The translations under genes were made by a program, and so were the position numbers. Below are positions 32,691 through 44,727 of a DNA stretch of 64,000 nucleotides, piece by piece; positions within the stretch are counted from its first letter, which is position 1; each line of letters starts with the position of its first letter. The stretch is from Albimonas sp963977235 (GTDB lineage: Bacteria; Pseudomonadota; Alphaproteobacteria; Rhodobacterales; Rhodobacteraceae), in the NCBI RefSeq assembly GCF_963977235.1, contig NZ_CAXBOD010000012.1, forward strand, positions 1-64,000. The letters run 5' to 3'. Under the pieces are notes generated by a model that worked only from the letters and a program-made list of their open reading frames with translations, was not told where the DNA came from and searched no databases.

Positions 32691-34142
32691 TCAGCCCACC
32701 ACCGGATCCTCGGCGCGGTGGCGGCAGTCCACGCGCGCGCAGACGCGGCAGTTGGGGCCCACGGGCTCGGCGGGCTCGCGCGGGCGGGGGGCGTAGACGG
32801 TGGCGGCCGAGGTCTCGCCCGGCAGCACCAGCACCGAGGCGAGGTGCACCGAGGGCCGGCCCCAGGCCGGCGGGTCGGCGGGCTCGGCGCGGGCCACGAA
32901 CACCGCCCGCTCGCCGGCGGGGAACTCGGCGAGCTGGCGCAGGGTGCGGCCGGGCGAGGACAGCGCCCCGTAGAGCGCCCACAGCGGGCAGGCCGCGCCG
33001 TGGCGGGGCAGGGTGATCTCGGCCGCCAGGCGCCGCTGCAGGGTGACGCCGGCGGCGTTGATCCGCGCGTAGGCCGCGCGCGGCGCCGGCCCGCCGGGGC
33101 GGGCGAGGGTGGTCAGGCGGCGGGCGGCGGCGTCGAAGTCGACTCCGAAGCTGGCGGCCAGCGCATCGAGGTCCCAGCCGAGCGCCGCGCCCGTCGCCTC
33201 GAAGGGCGCGCGGGGCATCATCAGGGCGTCGGCTGCGTACTGCTCGAAGGCGGCCTCGGCGCGGCGGCGGGCGGCGCCCTCGCCCAGGCGGGGGCGGGCC
33301 TCGATCTCGTCTTCGATCTCCTGCGCGAAGCGCCGGCGCGCCACCGCGGTCGACAGCGCCCGGCGGCGGACCACCGGCGGCGCCTCGGGCGGGGCGACCG
33401 AGGCGCCGCCGCCGGGCAGGGCGGCGCGCAGGGCCCCGTAGATCGCCTCGGGGTGCATGTCGGCGGGGATCTCCTCGGCCGAGGGCTCCAGCGTCTCGAA
33501 GCGATTGCCGGCCTCCAGGAAGGCGTCCTCGACATCCTCGACGGGGGTCGAGGGGGCTTCGGAATGGGCCTCGTCGAAGAATCGGGCGAGTCCCTCGGCC
33601 ACTTCCGAGGCGCGGGTGGATTCGCTCAGCAGGATCTCGTGGAAGCGTCGGCGCTGGGGGGCGTCGATGTCCTCGACGTCCTCCAGGATCTCGGAGGTGG
33701 AGCGCAGGGCCGCGACATGGGTCAGCATCCGGTGCAGGTGGTCCGAGAGCACCGGGTCGTGGGTCAGCCGGTCCGAGAGCGCCTCGACCAGGCGGGCGGC
33801 CTCGCGCCGCGCGGCCCAGGCGCGGGTCAGGGCGCGGCCCCAGTCGGGATGCCGGCCCAGCAGGTCGCGGGCGTCGTCGGGATCGAGGGCGAGGTCGGCG
33901 AACTCCGGCTCGGCCGCGATCTCGGAGAGGCGGTCGGCGAGTCGACGCTCGAGCGCGCCGTCGAGCTCGGCGGCGGGCACGCCCAGCGCGCTGGCGGCGC
34001 GCGAGACCAGGTCGGGGCTGGCGCGGCGCTTCTCGCGCTCGATCAGGTTGAGGTAGCTCGCCGAGATTCCCATCGTGCGGGCGAGCTCGGCCTGGCGCAT
34101 GCCGGCCGCGCGGCGCCGCTCGCGGATGCGGAGACCGATCAT
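32691..34142 (-). CDS. XRE-type short-chain fatty acyl regulator (ScfR/RamB-like)
   Basis: 483 residues. An N-terminal helix-turn-helix of the XRE class (RIRERRRAAGMRQAELARTMGISASYLNLIEREKRR) is followed by a long central helical region, the IrrE/M78-like segment around RRRFAQEIEDEIEARPRLGEGAARRRAEAAFEQYAADALMMP, and a C-terminal DUF2083-type domain with HGAACPLWALYGALSSPGRTLRQLAEFP and the cysteines of NCRVCARVDCRHR. Regulators of this group control acetate and propionate genes. It is divergent from an ABC transporter operon followed by acetyl-CoA synthetase, which suits such a role. The start at 34142 gives MIGLRIRERRR; ATG 34175 is also in frame. Confidence 0.85.
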   Translation of the reverse strand: MIGLRIRERRRAAGMRQAELARTMGISASYLNLIEREKRRASPDLVSRAASALGVPAAELDGALERRLADRLSEIAAEPEFADLALDPDDARDLLGRHPDWGRALTRAWAARREAARLVEALSDRLTHDPVLSDHLHRMLTHVAALRSTSEILEDVEDIDAPQRRRFHEILLSESTRASEVAEGLARFFDEAHSEAPSTPVEDVEDAFLEAGNRFETLEPSAEEIPADMHPEAIYGALRAALPGGGASVAPPEAPPVVRRRALSTAVARRRFAQEIEDEIEARPRLGEGAARRRAEAAFEQYAADALMMPRAPFEATGAALGWDLDALAASFGVDFDAAARRLTTLARPGGPAPRAAYARINAAGVTLQRRLAAEITLPRHGAACPLWALYGALSSPGRTLRQLAEFPAGERAVFVARAEPADPPAWGRPSVHLASVLVLPGETSAATVYAPRPREPAEPVGPNCRVCARVDCRHRAEDPVVG

Positions 34143-34447
34143 CGTGGAAGGCAACCTGCATCCTCCATGCTGCACCTGCGCGCAACCCCGCCATGCGTCC
34201 CGTGCAAGGGTCTGGGATCATGGCGCTTTTGCGGCTCCCTGTAGACTATTTACAATCTCGCACATGCACAACGTCAAAAATTTACAAAAATATCCAGAGA
34301 TAACAATGACTTGTTGACTTCTTGACGAAGCTGACCCAGAGTTCATCCAGGGCCAATGAGCCCAGACCGGTCGACGTCGCGCGCCAGGGAGGCCCTCGGG
34401 AGGGCGAGCGTCGTCGACCGGCGCAATCAATGCTTCGGGAGGTATTC
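34143..34447. promoter_or_regulatory. Low-GC divergent promoter region with paired TTTACAA sites
   Basis: Between the XRE regulator and the ABC transporter operon. Two copies of TTTACAA lie 32 bp apart (34249-34255 and 34281-34287), about three helical turns. TTTGCAAA-like boxes are known operators of RamB, a regulator of this group, so these are plausible operator sites. Further right, TTGACTTCTTGACG (about 34314-34327) offers possible -35 elements for the rightward operon. Confidence 0.5.
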
Positions 34448-35791
34448 ATGGCGAACTTCACCATCAGCCGCCGCGGGCTGCTGAAGACCTCGGCGGTCGC
34501 GGGCGCCGGTCTTGCGGCCCCCATGGTCTGGCGGCGTCCGGCCTACGCCTACACCAACGAGCCGACCGGCTCCTCGGTGACGCTGGGCTTCAACGTGCCC
34601 CAGACCGGCGCCTACGCCGACGAGGGCGCCGACGAGCTGCGCGCCTATGAGCTGGCGGTCGAGCATCTCAACGGCGAGGGCGACGGCGGCATGCTGGCGA
34701 CCTTCTCCTCGAAGGCGCTCGGCGGGGACGGGGTCAACGGCAAGAAGGTCGAGTTCGTCACCGGCGACACCCAGACCAAGTCCGACGCGGCCCGCGCCAG
34801 CGCCAAGCGCATGATCGAGCGTGACAGCGCGGTGATGATCACCGGCGGCTCGTCCTCGGGCGTGGCGATCGCGGTGCAGGGCCTGTGCCAGGAGATGGGC
34901 GTCATCTTCATGGCGGGTCTGACCCACTCCAACGACACCACGGGCAAGGACAAGAAGGCCAACGGCTTCCGGCACTTCTTCAACGCCTACATGTCGGGCG
35001 CGGCGCTGGCGCCGGTGCTGAAGTCCAACTACGGCGCCGACCGCAAGGCCTATCACCTGACCGCCGACTACACCTGGGGCTGGACCCAGGAGGAGTCGAT
35101 CGCGGCGGCCACCGAGGCGCTCGGCTGGACCACGGTCGAGAAGGTGCGCACGCCGCTGGGCGCGGGCGACTTCTCGCAGTATCTCACGCCGGTCCTGAAC
35201 TCGGGCGCCGACGTGCTGATCCTCAACCACTACGGCCGCGACATGGTCAACTCGCTGACCCAGGCGGTGCAGTTCGGGCTGAAGGGCAAGGAAGTCGGCG
35301 GCAAGAACTTCGAGATCGTGGTGCCGCTCTACTCCCGCCTGATGGCGCAGGGCGCGGGCGAGGCGGTGAAGGGCATCTACGGCTCGACCAACTGGCACTG
35401 GTCGCTTCAGGACGAGGGCTCGAAGGCCTTCGTGAAGTCCTTCGGCCAGAAGTACGGCTTCCCGCCGTCCCAGGCCGCGCACACCTGCTATGTGCAGACG
35501 CTGCTCTATGCCGACGCCGCGCAGCGGGCGGGCTCGTTCAACCCCTGCGACATCGCCGCCGCGCTCGAGGGCTACGAGTTCGACGGGATGGGCAACGGCA
35601 AGACCCTCTACCGGGCCGAGGATCACCAGTGCTTCAAGGACGTGCTGGTGGTGCGGGGCAAGGAGAACCCGACCTCGCAGTTCGACCTTCTCGAGGTGGT
35701 GGACGTCACCCCGGCCGAGCAGGTCACCTACGCCCCCGATCACCCGATGTTCGCGGGCGGCGAACTGGGCGAGTGCAACCCGGGCGCGTGA
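34448..35791 (+). CDS. HAAT-family ABC transporter substrate-binding protein (Tat-exported)
   Basis: 447 residues, periplasmic-binding-protein fold of the Leu/Ile/Val-amide group. The N-terminus MANFTISRRGLLKTSAVAGAGLAAP carries a twin-arginine signal (SRRGLLK) and a hydrophobic h-region, with cleavage expected after about residue 36 (AYA). The mature protein reads TLGFNVPQTGAYADEGADELRAYELAVEHLN, typical of LivJ-like proteins. GGAGG lies 6 nt before the ATG. It is first in an operon with two permeases, two ATPases and acetyl-CoA synthetase. The ligand is unknown; the neighbours suggest a short-chain carboxylate or amide rather than a branched-chain amino acid, but that is inference. Confidence 0.88.
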   Translation: MANFTISRRGLLKTSAVAGAGLAAPMVWRRPAYAYTNEPTGSSVTLGFNVPQTGAYADEGADELRAYELAVEHLNGEGDGGMLATFSSKALGGDGVNGKKVEFVTGDTQTKSDAARASAKRMIERDSAVMITGGSSSGVAIAVQGLCQEMGVIFMAGLTHSNDTTGKDKKANGFRHFFNAYMSGAALAPVLKSNYGADRKAYHLTADYTWGWTQEESIAAATEALGWTTVEKVRTPLGAGDFSQYLTPVLNSGADVLILNHYGRDMVNSLTQAVQFGLKGKEVGGKNFEIVVPLYSRLMAQGAGEAVKGIYGSTNWHWSLQDEGSKAFVKSFGQKYGFPPSQAAHTCYVQTLLYADAAQRAGSFNPCDIAAALEGYEFDGMGNGKTLYRAEDHQCFKDVLVVRGKENPTSQFDLLEVVDVTPAEQVTYAPDHPMFAGGELGECNPGA

Positions 35792-35839
35792 TCCGCGCCT
35801 GAGCGAACCGGGCCTGCGCGCGTTCGCGCGCGGCCTGAC

Positions 35840-35901
35840 GGGCGCGCCCCAGGGGTCGGGGCGCGCCCGACGAAACGTCGCCGGAAGCCCGCTTTCCGGC
35901 G
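35840..35901 (+). terminator. Two stem-loops between the binding-protein and permease genes
   Basis: GGGCGCGCCCC/GGGGCGCGCCC, an 11-bp perfect stem with a 7-nt loop (35840-35868), then CGCCGGAA/TTCCGGCG, an 8-bp stem (35879-35901). There is no U-tract. In transport operons such structures commonly protect the binding-protein mRNA and reduce read-through. Confidence 0.6.
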
Positions 35902-36012
35902 GCGGCATCGGGGGCCGTCCCGCCTGGAGTCTCCTCCCCGGGCGTGACGGTCCCCACCCTTGCACACAATCGAAGGCCTGCCCCCGGGCCGCCTGCATTG
36001 GGAGCCGGCGCG

Positions 36013-37041
36013 ATGGACGCGATCCTCCTCCAGATTCTGAACGGTCTCGACAAGGGCTCGGCCTACGCGATGATCGCTCTGGGTCTGACCCTCATCTTCG
36101 GCACGCTGGGCGTGGTGAACTTCGCCCATGGCGCGCTGTTCATGCTGGGCGCTTTCTGCTCCGTGTCGATCAACAAGCTGTTCTCGATGGAGATGATCGC
36201 CCTCTCCGACACCGAGACCACCGCCTGGGGCACGCCCCTCGAGATCCGCACCCCCTATGTCGAGGCCTGGTTCGGCGATTTCGGCCACTGGCTGAACGAC
36301 TGGTCGGTGCCGGTGTCGATCATCCTCGCGATCCCCTTCATGCTGCTGGTCGGCCTGGTGATGGAGCGCGGGCTGATCCGCCACTTCTACAAGCGCCCCC
36401 ACGCCGACCAGATCCTGGTGACCTTCGGTCTGGCGATCGTGCTGCAGGAGATCATCAAGGCCCTGTTCGGCGCCAACCCGATCCCCCAGCCCGCCCCCGA
36501 CGCGCTCTCGGGCATGGCCGATTTCGGCGCGGCGGTGGGGATGGCGCCGGGCGCCATCGTCTATCCGATGTGGCGGCTGATCTACTTCCTGTTCGCCGCC
36601 GGCGTGATCGGCGCGGTGTTCTGCTTCCTGCGCTTCACCACCTTCGGCATGGTGGTCCGCGCCGGCATGGCCGACCGCGAGACCGTGGGCCTGCTGGGCA
36701 TCAACATCGACCGGCGCTTCACCATGATGTTCGGCCTCGCCGCCTGCGTCGCGGGGCTCGCGGGCGTCATGTACACGCCCATTCTTTCGCCCGACTACCA
36801 CCTGGGAATGGATTTCCTGGTGCTCAGCTTCGTCGTGGTCGTGGTCGGCGGCATGGGCTCGCTGCCCGGCGCCGTCGCGGCCGGCTTCCTGCTGGGCATC
36901 CTGCAGAGCTTCGCCTCGATGAACGAGGTCAAGCAGATCCTCCCGGGCATCGACCAGATCATCATCTACCTGGTCGCCGTCGTCATCCTGCTCACCCGTC
37001 CGCGGGGCCTTCTGGGCCGCAAGGGCGTGATGGAGGCCTGA
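36013..37041 (+). CDS. ABC transporter permease, LivH type
   Basis: 342 residues with about eight hydrophobic segments. The N-terminus ILNGLDKGSAYAMIALGLTLIFGTLGVVNFAHGALFMLGAF is the LivH signature. An additional hydrophilic loop (about residues 55-95, from SINKLFSMEMIAL to GHWLNDW) is larger than in E. coli LivH and is seen in the HAAT subgroup. GGGAG precedes ATG 36013. It pairs with the LivM-like permease 3 nt downstream. Confidence 0.9.
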   Translation: MDAILLQILNGLDKGSAYAMIALGLTLIFGTLGVVNFAHGALFMLGAFCSVSINKLFSMEMIALSDTETTAWGTPLEIRTPYVEAWFGDFGHWLNDWSVPVSIILAIPFMLLVGLVMERGLIRHFYKRPHADQILVTFGLAIVLQEIIKALFGANPIPQPAPDALSGMADFGAAVGMAPGAIVYPMWRLIYFLFAAGVIGAVFCFLRFTTFGMVVRAGMADRETVGLLGINIDRRFTMMFGLAACVAGLAGVMYTPILSPDYHLGMDFLVLSFVVVVVGGMGSLPGAVAAGFLLGILQSFASMNEVKQILPGIDQIIIYLVAVVILLTRPRGLLGRKGVMEA

Positions 37042-37044
37042 TCC

Positions 37045-38214
37045 ATGACCAGCTCCAAGTCCGCCGACTTTCTCCTGCTGGCCGTCTTCACCGTCCTGGT
37101 CCTGGCGGGGCCGATCATCCTCGCGCCGTTCGGGGCGGGGTATCCCGACCTGCTGCAGAAGTTCGCGATCTACGGAATCTTCGCGATCGGCTTCAACATC
37201 CTGTTCGGGCTGACGGGCTATCTCTCCTTCGGCCACGCGGCCTTCCTGGGCGTGGGCTCCTACGCGGCCGTGTGGATGTTCAAGCTGCTGAGCATGAACA
37301 TCGTCCCGGCCATCGTCTTCGCGGTGATCGTGGGGGGGCTGTTCAGCCTGCTGATCGGCTTCATCTCGCTGCGCCGCTCGGGCATCTACTTCTCGATCCT
37401 GACGCTCGCGTTTGCGCAGATGAGCTACAACCTCGCCTATTCGGTGCTGACGCCGATCACCAACGGCGAGACAGGGCTGCAGATCACGCTCGACGATCCC
37501 CGCGTGCTGGACGGGGGCGGGGCGGGGCAGCCGTTCTCGAACCTCTTCGGGCTGAACATGATCGACACGGTCCAGACCAGCGTGCTGGGCATGAACGTGC
37601 AGTTCAACGTGGGCTTCTACGTCTGCGCGGCGATCCTGATCGGGTGCTTCTACATCTCGATGCGCCTGTTCCGCTCGCCCTTCGGAATGATGCTCAAGGC
37701 GGTGAAGTCCAACCAGAACCGGATGAGCTACACCGGCCTGAACACCCGGCCGTACACGCTGGCGGCCTTCGTGATCTCGGGCATGTTCGCGGGGCTCGCG
37801 GGCGGGCTGCTGGCGGCGATGGATCCGCTGGCCGGCGCCGAGCGCATGCAGTGGACCGCGTCCGGCGAGGTCGTGCTGATGACCATCCTCGGCGGCGCGG
37901 GCACCCTGCTGGGCCCGGTGCTGGGCGCGGGTCTGATCAAGTATTTCGAGAACATCTTCTCGGCGATCAACGAGGGCGTGCTGATGGACTTCTGGTCCTT
38001 CCTGCCCGAGACGCTGCAGCATCTGGTGGTCTCGGTCTCGTCGCTGTTTGTGGGCGAGGGCTGGCACCTGACGCTGGGCCTGATCTTCATGGTCATCGTG
38101 ACCTTCCTGCCCGGCGGCCTGATGGAGGGCGCGGCGCGCCTGGGCCGCCTCGTCACCAACCGCGGCAAGGGCGACAAGGCGGCCGCCCGCGCCGCCGCCG
38201 CCCCGGCCGAGTGA
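37045..38214 (+). CDS. ABC transporter permease, LivM type
   Basis: 389 residues. The typical LivM core AIYGIFAIGFNILFGLTGYLSFGHAAFLGVGSYAAVW, then FGMMLKAVKSNQNRMSYTGLN, ISGMFAGLAGGLLAAMDPLA and TILGGAGTLLGPVLGAGLI are present. A loop of about 45 residues (from ITNGETGLQITLDDPRVL) is extracytoplasmic. It forms the membrane channel with the LivH-type subunit. It starts 3 nt after the previous stop and ends 11 nt before the first ATPase gene. Confidence 0.9.
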   Translation: MTSSKSADFLLLAVFTVLVLAGPIILAPFGAGYPDLLQKFAIYGIFAIGFNILFGLTGYLSFGHAAFLGVGSYAAVWMFKLLSMNIVPAIVFAVIVGGLFSLLIGFISLRRSGIYFSILTLAFAQMSYNLAYSVLTPITNGETGLQITLDDPRVLDGGGAGQPFSNLFGLNMIDTVQTSVLGMNVQFNVGFYVCAAILIGCFYISMRLFRSPFGMMLKAVKSNQNRMSYTGLNTRPYTLAAFVISGMFAGLAGGLLAAMDPLAGAERMQWTASGEVVLMTILGGAGTLLGPVLGAGLIKYFENIFSAINEGVLMDFWSFLPETLQHLVVSVSSLFVGEGWHLTLGLIFMVIVTFLPGGLMEGAARLGRLVTNRGKGDKAAARAAAAPAE

Positions 38215-38225
38215 GGGAGGGAGCC

Positions 38226-38986
38226 ATGGGAAACCCCATTCTCCAGGTCCAGAACGTCAACAAGCGCTTCGGCGGTCTCAAGGCGCTCGACGACGTCAAT
38301 CTGACGGTGATGGAGGGCGGCATCCACGCCATCATCGGCCCCAACGGCGCGGGCAAGTCGACGCTGCTCAACACCTTCGTCGGCCGCCTGATCCCCGACA
38401 CCGGGACGGTGACCTTCGACGGCCACAGCCTGATCGGGCGCAAGCCGCACGAGATCAATCAGCTCGGCGTCTCCCGCGTGTTCCAGACCCCCGAGATCTT
38501 CGAGGATCTGACGGTGGCCGAGAACGTGATGATCCCCGCCTTCGCCAGCCGCGACGGCGCCTTCCGCCTGCATGGCTGGGAGAGCATGTCGCGCGAGGCC
38601 GAGATCCGCGAGCGGGCGATCGCCTGCCTCGAGGACGTGACCATGGCCGACCGCCGCGAGATGCTGGCCAAGAACCTCTCGCGCGGGGACAAGCGGCGCC
38701 TCGAGATGGCGATGTGCCTGGTGCAGGAGCCCAAGCTTCTGCTGCTCGACGAGCCGACCGCGGGCATGGCGCGCGCCGACACCAACGCCACCATCGACCT
38801 GCTCAAGCGGATCGGCGAGGAGAAATCCATCACCATGGCGGTGATCGAGCACGACATGCACGTGGTGTTCAGCCTGGCCGACCGGATCTCGGTCCTCGCC
38901 CAGGGCCACGTCATCGTCGAGGACGAGCCCCGCAACATCAAAGGCAATCCCAAGGTGCAGGAAGCCTATCTCGGAGGAGCCCACCT

Positions 38987-38990
<4 letters not shown>
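38226..38990 (+). CDS. ABC transporter ATP-binding protein, LivG type
   Basis: 254 residues. Walker A is GPNGAGKST, the Q-loop is VFQTPEIFEDLTV, the signature is LSRGDKRRLEMA, Walker B is LLLLDEPTAGM and the H-loop is VIEHDM. The signature departs from LSGGQ, as is usual in LivG proteins. The start at 38226 follows GGGAGGGAGCC. Its stop overlaps the next gene by 4 nt (GTGA). It works as a heterodimer with the LivF-type ATPase. Confidence 0.92.
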
Positions 38991-39763
<773 letters not shown>

Positions 39764-39876
39764 GACTTCCGGAGGGGGCGACCTGCGCGCGCCCCGTCCT
39801 CATCATCGCGGGCGCGCCGCCCCGGGACGGACCGGCGGTCGAAGCGCGCCCCGGACAGCCCAGGAGGAGGACGCCC

Positions 39877-41832
<1,956 letters not shown>

Positions 41833-41860
41833 CGGGCGCCGCGCCTCGCGAAAGAACCCG

Positions 41861-41885
41861 AAAGGGGGCCCTCGGGCCCCCTTTT
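41861..41885 (+). terminator. Intrinsic terminator after acsA
   Basis: AAAGGGGGCCC/GGGCCCCCTTT with a TC centre, followed by T and GCG. The stem and T-run fit a Rho-independent terminator 28 nt after the stop. Confidence 0.8.
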
Positions 41886-41967
41886 GCGTTTCCGATTACC
41901 TCTCGCGTCGTCGACACTGCGCCTCGCATCCGGCGATCATGACCGGACGAACGGGAGGAGACCCTGG

Positions 41968-42372
41968 ATGACCCAAGACCTGGCGACCGAGAGCCTGGCC
42001 GAGCGCATGCCCTTCTCGAAACTGATGGGGGTGAAGGTGGTCGAGGCCGGCCCCGACAAGGTGGTGGCGACGCTCGAGGTCCGCGCGGACCTGTGCACCG
42101 CCGGCCATATCCTGCACGGCGGCGCGGTGATGGCCTTCGCCGACGCGCTGGGGGCGCTGGGCACGGTGCTGTCGATGCCGAAGGAGGCCAAGGGCACAAC
42201 CACGATCGAGAGCAAGACCAACTTCCTCGGCGCCGCGAAGGAGGGGACCACGGTCACCGGGACCGCCACCCCGATTCACCTCGGCGGGCGCACCAGCGTC
42301 TGGCAGACCCGCATCACCCGTGAGGACGGCAAGAACGTGGCCCTGGTCACCCAGACCCAACTGATCCTCTGA
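41968..42372 (+). CDS. PaaI-type hotdog-fold thioesterase
   Basis: 134 residues, hotdog fold. It hydrolyses acyl-CoA thioesters. The family signature LCTAGHILHGGAVMAFADALGALGT contains the HGG motif with the acidic residue (D) on the following helix, and the ESKTNFLGAAKEGTTVTGTATPIHLGGRTSVWQTRI beta region follows. GGGAGGAG lies 8 nt before ATG 41968. It is separate from acsA by the terminator. Confidence 0.87.
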   Translation: MTQDLATESLAERMPFSKLMGVKVVEAGPDKVVATLEVRADLCTAGHILHGGAVMAFADALGALGTVLSMPKEAKGTTTIESKTNFLGAAKEGTTVTGTATPIHLGGRTSVWQTRITREDGKNVALVTQTQLIL

Positions 42373-42475
42373 ACGGCGCGCGCCGCCAGGCTTCCGGAGA
42401 CATCGATCCCTGGCGCGCCCGACGCCGCTGGGCCTGCGGTCCGGACCCGGGGCGGCAGCTCCGGTCGGCCTGCCC

Positions 42476-43012
42476 TCAGACCTCGCCTTCGGGCCTCTCG
42501 TCGAGCGGCGTCCGGTAGCGGATCACCTTCGCCGGCGCGCCGGCCATGATCGCGCGCGGCGGCACGTCCGTCAGCACCACCGCGTTCGCGCCGATCATCG
42601 CATGATCGCCGACGCTGATCGCCCCCAGCACCACCGAGCCCGGACCGACGTCGACATGGCCGCCCAGGCGCGGCGCGCCGTGCCGGCCGTAGTTCGTGCC
42701 CAGCGTGACGTTCTGCATGATCAGGCAGTTCGGCCCCACGACCGCGCCGGGATGCACCACGATGCCCGTGGGATGAGGCATGATCAGCCCGCCCGCGATC
42801 TGCGTGTTCAGCGGCAGCTCGATCGAGGTCACCGCCGACCAGAACCGATGCGACAGCGCCCAGCGCTTGCGCCCCAGCCGGCCGAGCGGCCCGGACCCGC
42901 AGGCCTGGTAGCGCCGGACGCTGCGCAGCAGGCGACGCGCCGGGTCCCAGAAGCGCCGCGGCCGTTCCCGCGACCAGTCCGGCACGTCCGCAGAGATCTC
43001 CTTGGCGCTCAT
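42476..43012 (-). CDS. Serine acetyltransferase-like hexapeptide protein
   Basis: 178 residues, left-handed beta-helix acyltransferase. PHPTGIVVHPGAVVGPNCLIMQNVTLGTNYGRHGAPRLGGHVDVGPGSVVLGAISVGDHAMIGANAVVLTDVPPRAIMAGAPAKVI is typical of the LbH_SAT group. It lacks the long N-terminal helical domain of true CysE, so it may acetylate another substrate, perhaps a sugar in surface polysaccharide. It lies downstream of ribD (69 bp) on the same strand. Confidence 0.75.
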   Translation of the reverse strand: MSAKEISADVPDWSRERPRRFWDPARRLLRSVRRYQACGSGPLGRLGRKRWALSHRFWSAVTSIELPLNTQIAGGLIMPHPTGIVVHPGAVVGPNCLIMQNVTLGTNYGRHGAPRLGGHVDVGPGSVVLGAISVGDHAMIGANAVVLTDVPPRAIMAGAPAKVIRYRTPLDERPEGEV

Positions 43013-43081
43013 CCGGGGGCTCCTGCGGCGAGGGGGGCGGCGGGGCCGCGCGTTCCTCTTCGCCGTGCGGAACGGTCGAGG

Positions 43082-44224
43082 TCAAGCATGCTCGGGTCGC
43101 CACAGCGTCAGCGCGTCGGGGCCGAGGCGCCGCGTCGCGATGCAGCGGAAGCGCGGCGCGTCGGCCAGAAGGTCCAGGCCCAGCGGCCCCAGCGAGGGCA
43201 GCCCCTCGGCTCCGATCGCCGCGCCGCCCGAGAACAGGGCCAGTTCATCCACCAGCCCCGCGGCGAGCAGCGCGCCGGCGAGGCGCCCGCCCCCCTCGCA
43301 GAACGCGCGGGTGACGCCTGCGGCCGCCAGCGCCTCGAGCGCGGCGGTGGGGTCCAGCAGGGCCGGCGCGCCGCCGGGGGCCGCGGGGATCGCCTGCAGG
43401 GTCAGGCCGCGGCCGCGCAGCTCGACCTCGCGGTCGGGATCGGGGCCGTCGGGGGCGCCTGCGGGCAGATGCAGGATCAGCGCCGGCCGCGCGCCCGCGC
43501 CCAGCCGCGCGCCGGAGGACAGGCTCAGGCGCGGGTCGAAGATCACGGGCAGGGGACTGCGATCCTCCAACCCCGGCAGCCGCACGTCCAGCGAGGGGTC
43601 GTCGGCGCGCACGGTGCCCGCGCCGACCAGGATCGCGTCATGCTCGGCCCGCATCAGGTGCACCCGCGCGCGGGCCTGCGCCCCGGTGATCCACTTCGAG
43701 TCGCCCGAGCCGGTCGCGATCCGCCCGTCGAGCGAGGTCGCCAGCTTCAGCGTCAGCCACGGCCGCCCGCGACGATGGCGCGAGAGGAACCCCGCGTTCA
43801 TCGCCTCGGCCTCGGCGGCGAGCACGCCGGTCTCGACCGCGACGCCGGCCGCGCGCAGGCGCGCAAAGCCGCGGCCGTCGACGCGGGGGTCGGGGTCGCC
43901 GGCGGCCGCCACCACCCGCGCGACGCCCGCGGCCACCAGCGCGTCGGCGCAGGGCGGCGTGCGGCCGTGGTGGGCGCAGGGCTCGAGCGTGACATAGGCC
44001 GTGGCGCCGCGCGCGGCGTCGGGGCCGAACAGCGCCGCCGCCTGGGCGAGCGCCACGGTCTCGGCATGGGGCCTGCCCGAGGGCTGCGTGAATCCGCGCC
44101 CCAGCAGCACCCCGTCCCGGACGAGGACGCAGCCCACCGCGGGGTTGGGCGCGGTGCGCCCGACCGCCCGGCGCGCCATGGTCAGGGCGGCGCGCATCCA
44201 GCGCAGGTCCTGGTCGTCGGCCAT
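43082..44224 (-). CDS. ribD: Bifunctional riboflavin biosynthesis deaminase/reductase RibD
   Basis: 380 residues. Residues 1 to about 145 are the cytidine-deaminase-like domain with zinc motif HAETVAL and PCAHHGRTPPCADAL; the rest is the NADPH-dependent reductase (LKLATSLDGRIATGSGDSKWITG, VGAGTVRADDPSLDVRLPG, FCEGGGRLAGALLAAGLVDEL). It performs two consecutive riboflavin steps. ATG 44224 (MADDQDLRWMRAAL). It lies 32 bp downstream of nrdR on the same strand, a conserved alphaproteobacterial order. Confidence 0.94.
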   Translation of the reverse strand: MADDQDLRWMRAALTMARRAVGRTAPNPAVGCVLVRDGVLLGRGFTQPSGRPHAETVALAQAAALFGPDAARGATAYVTLEPCAHHGRTPPCADALVAAGVARVVAAAGDPDPRVDGRGFARLRAAGVAVETGVLAAEAEAMNAGFLSRHRRGRPWLTLKLATSLDGRIATGSGDSKWITGAQARARVHLMRAEHDAILVGAGTVRADDPSLDVRLPGLEDRSPLPVIFDPRLSLSSGARLGAGARPALILHLPAGAPDGPDPDREVELRGRGLTLQAIPAAPGGAPALLDPTAALEALAAAGVTRAFCEGGGRLAGALLAAGLVDELALFSGGAAIGAEGLPSLGPLGLDLLADAPRFRCIATRRLGPDALTLWRPEHA

Positions 44225-44256
44225 GGGTGTTTCCGCTCGCGAACGCCGCTCTGGCG

Positions 44257-44727
44257 TCAGGGCTCCTCGCCCTTGGCGATGGGGCGCAGTTCGGCGACGA
44301 ACTCCTCGAAGTCGTCGGCCTCCTGGAAGTTCTTGTAGACCGAGGCGAAGCGGACATAGGCGACGGTGTCGATCCGCGCCAGCGCCTCCATCACGATCTG
44401 GCCGACCTCGTCGGAGGCGACGTCGGTGTCGCCCTTGCTCTCGAGCCGCCGGACGATGCCCGAGATCATCTGCTCGATGCGCTCGATCTCGATCGGGCGT
44501 TTCTGCAGGGCGATGCGGATCGAGCGGGCAAGCTTGTCGCGGTCGAAATCCTCGCGCCGGCCGTTCTTCTTGACCACCACGAGGTCGCGCAGCTGCACGC
44601 GCTCGTACGTGGTGAAGCGGCCGCCGCAGGCGGGGCAGAAGCGGCGGCGGCGGATTGCGACGTGATCCTCCGCCGGACGGCTGTCCTTCACCTGGGTTTC
44701 GGTGTTTCCGCAGAACGGGCAGCGCAT
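44257..44727 (-). CDS. nrdR: Transcriptional repressor NrdR
   Basis: 156 residues. A zinc ribbon with CPFCGN and CPACGGRF is followed by the ATP-cone domain (LVVVKKNGRREDFDRDKLARSIRIALQKRPI and EIERIEQMISGIVRRLE). It represses ribonucleotide reductase genes according to ATP/dATP. The start at 44727 (MRCPFCGN) has GAGAGGG upstream; an upstream in-frame extension is not conserved-like. It is cotranscribed with ribD. Confidence 0.95.
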   Translation of the reverse strand: MRCPFCGNTETQVKDSRPAEDHVAIRRRRFCPACGGRFTTYERVQLRDLVVVKKNGRREDFDRDKLARSIRIALQKRPIEIERIEQMISGIVRRLESKGDTDVASDEVGQIVMEALARIDTVAYVRFASVYKNFQEADDFEEFVAELRPIAKGEEP

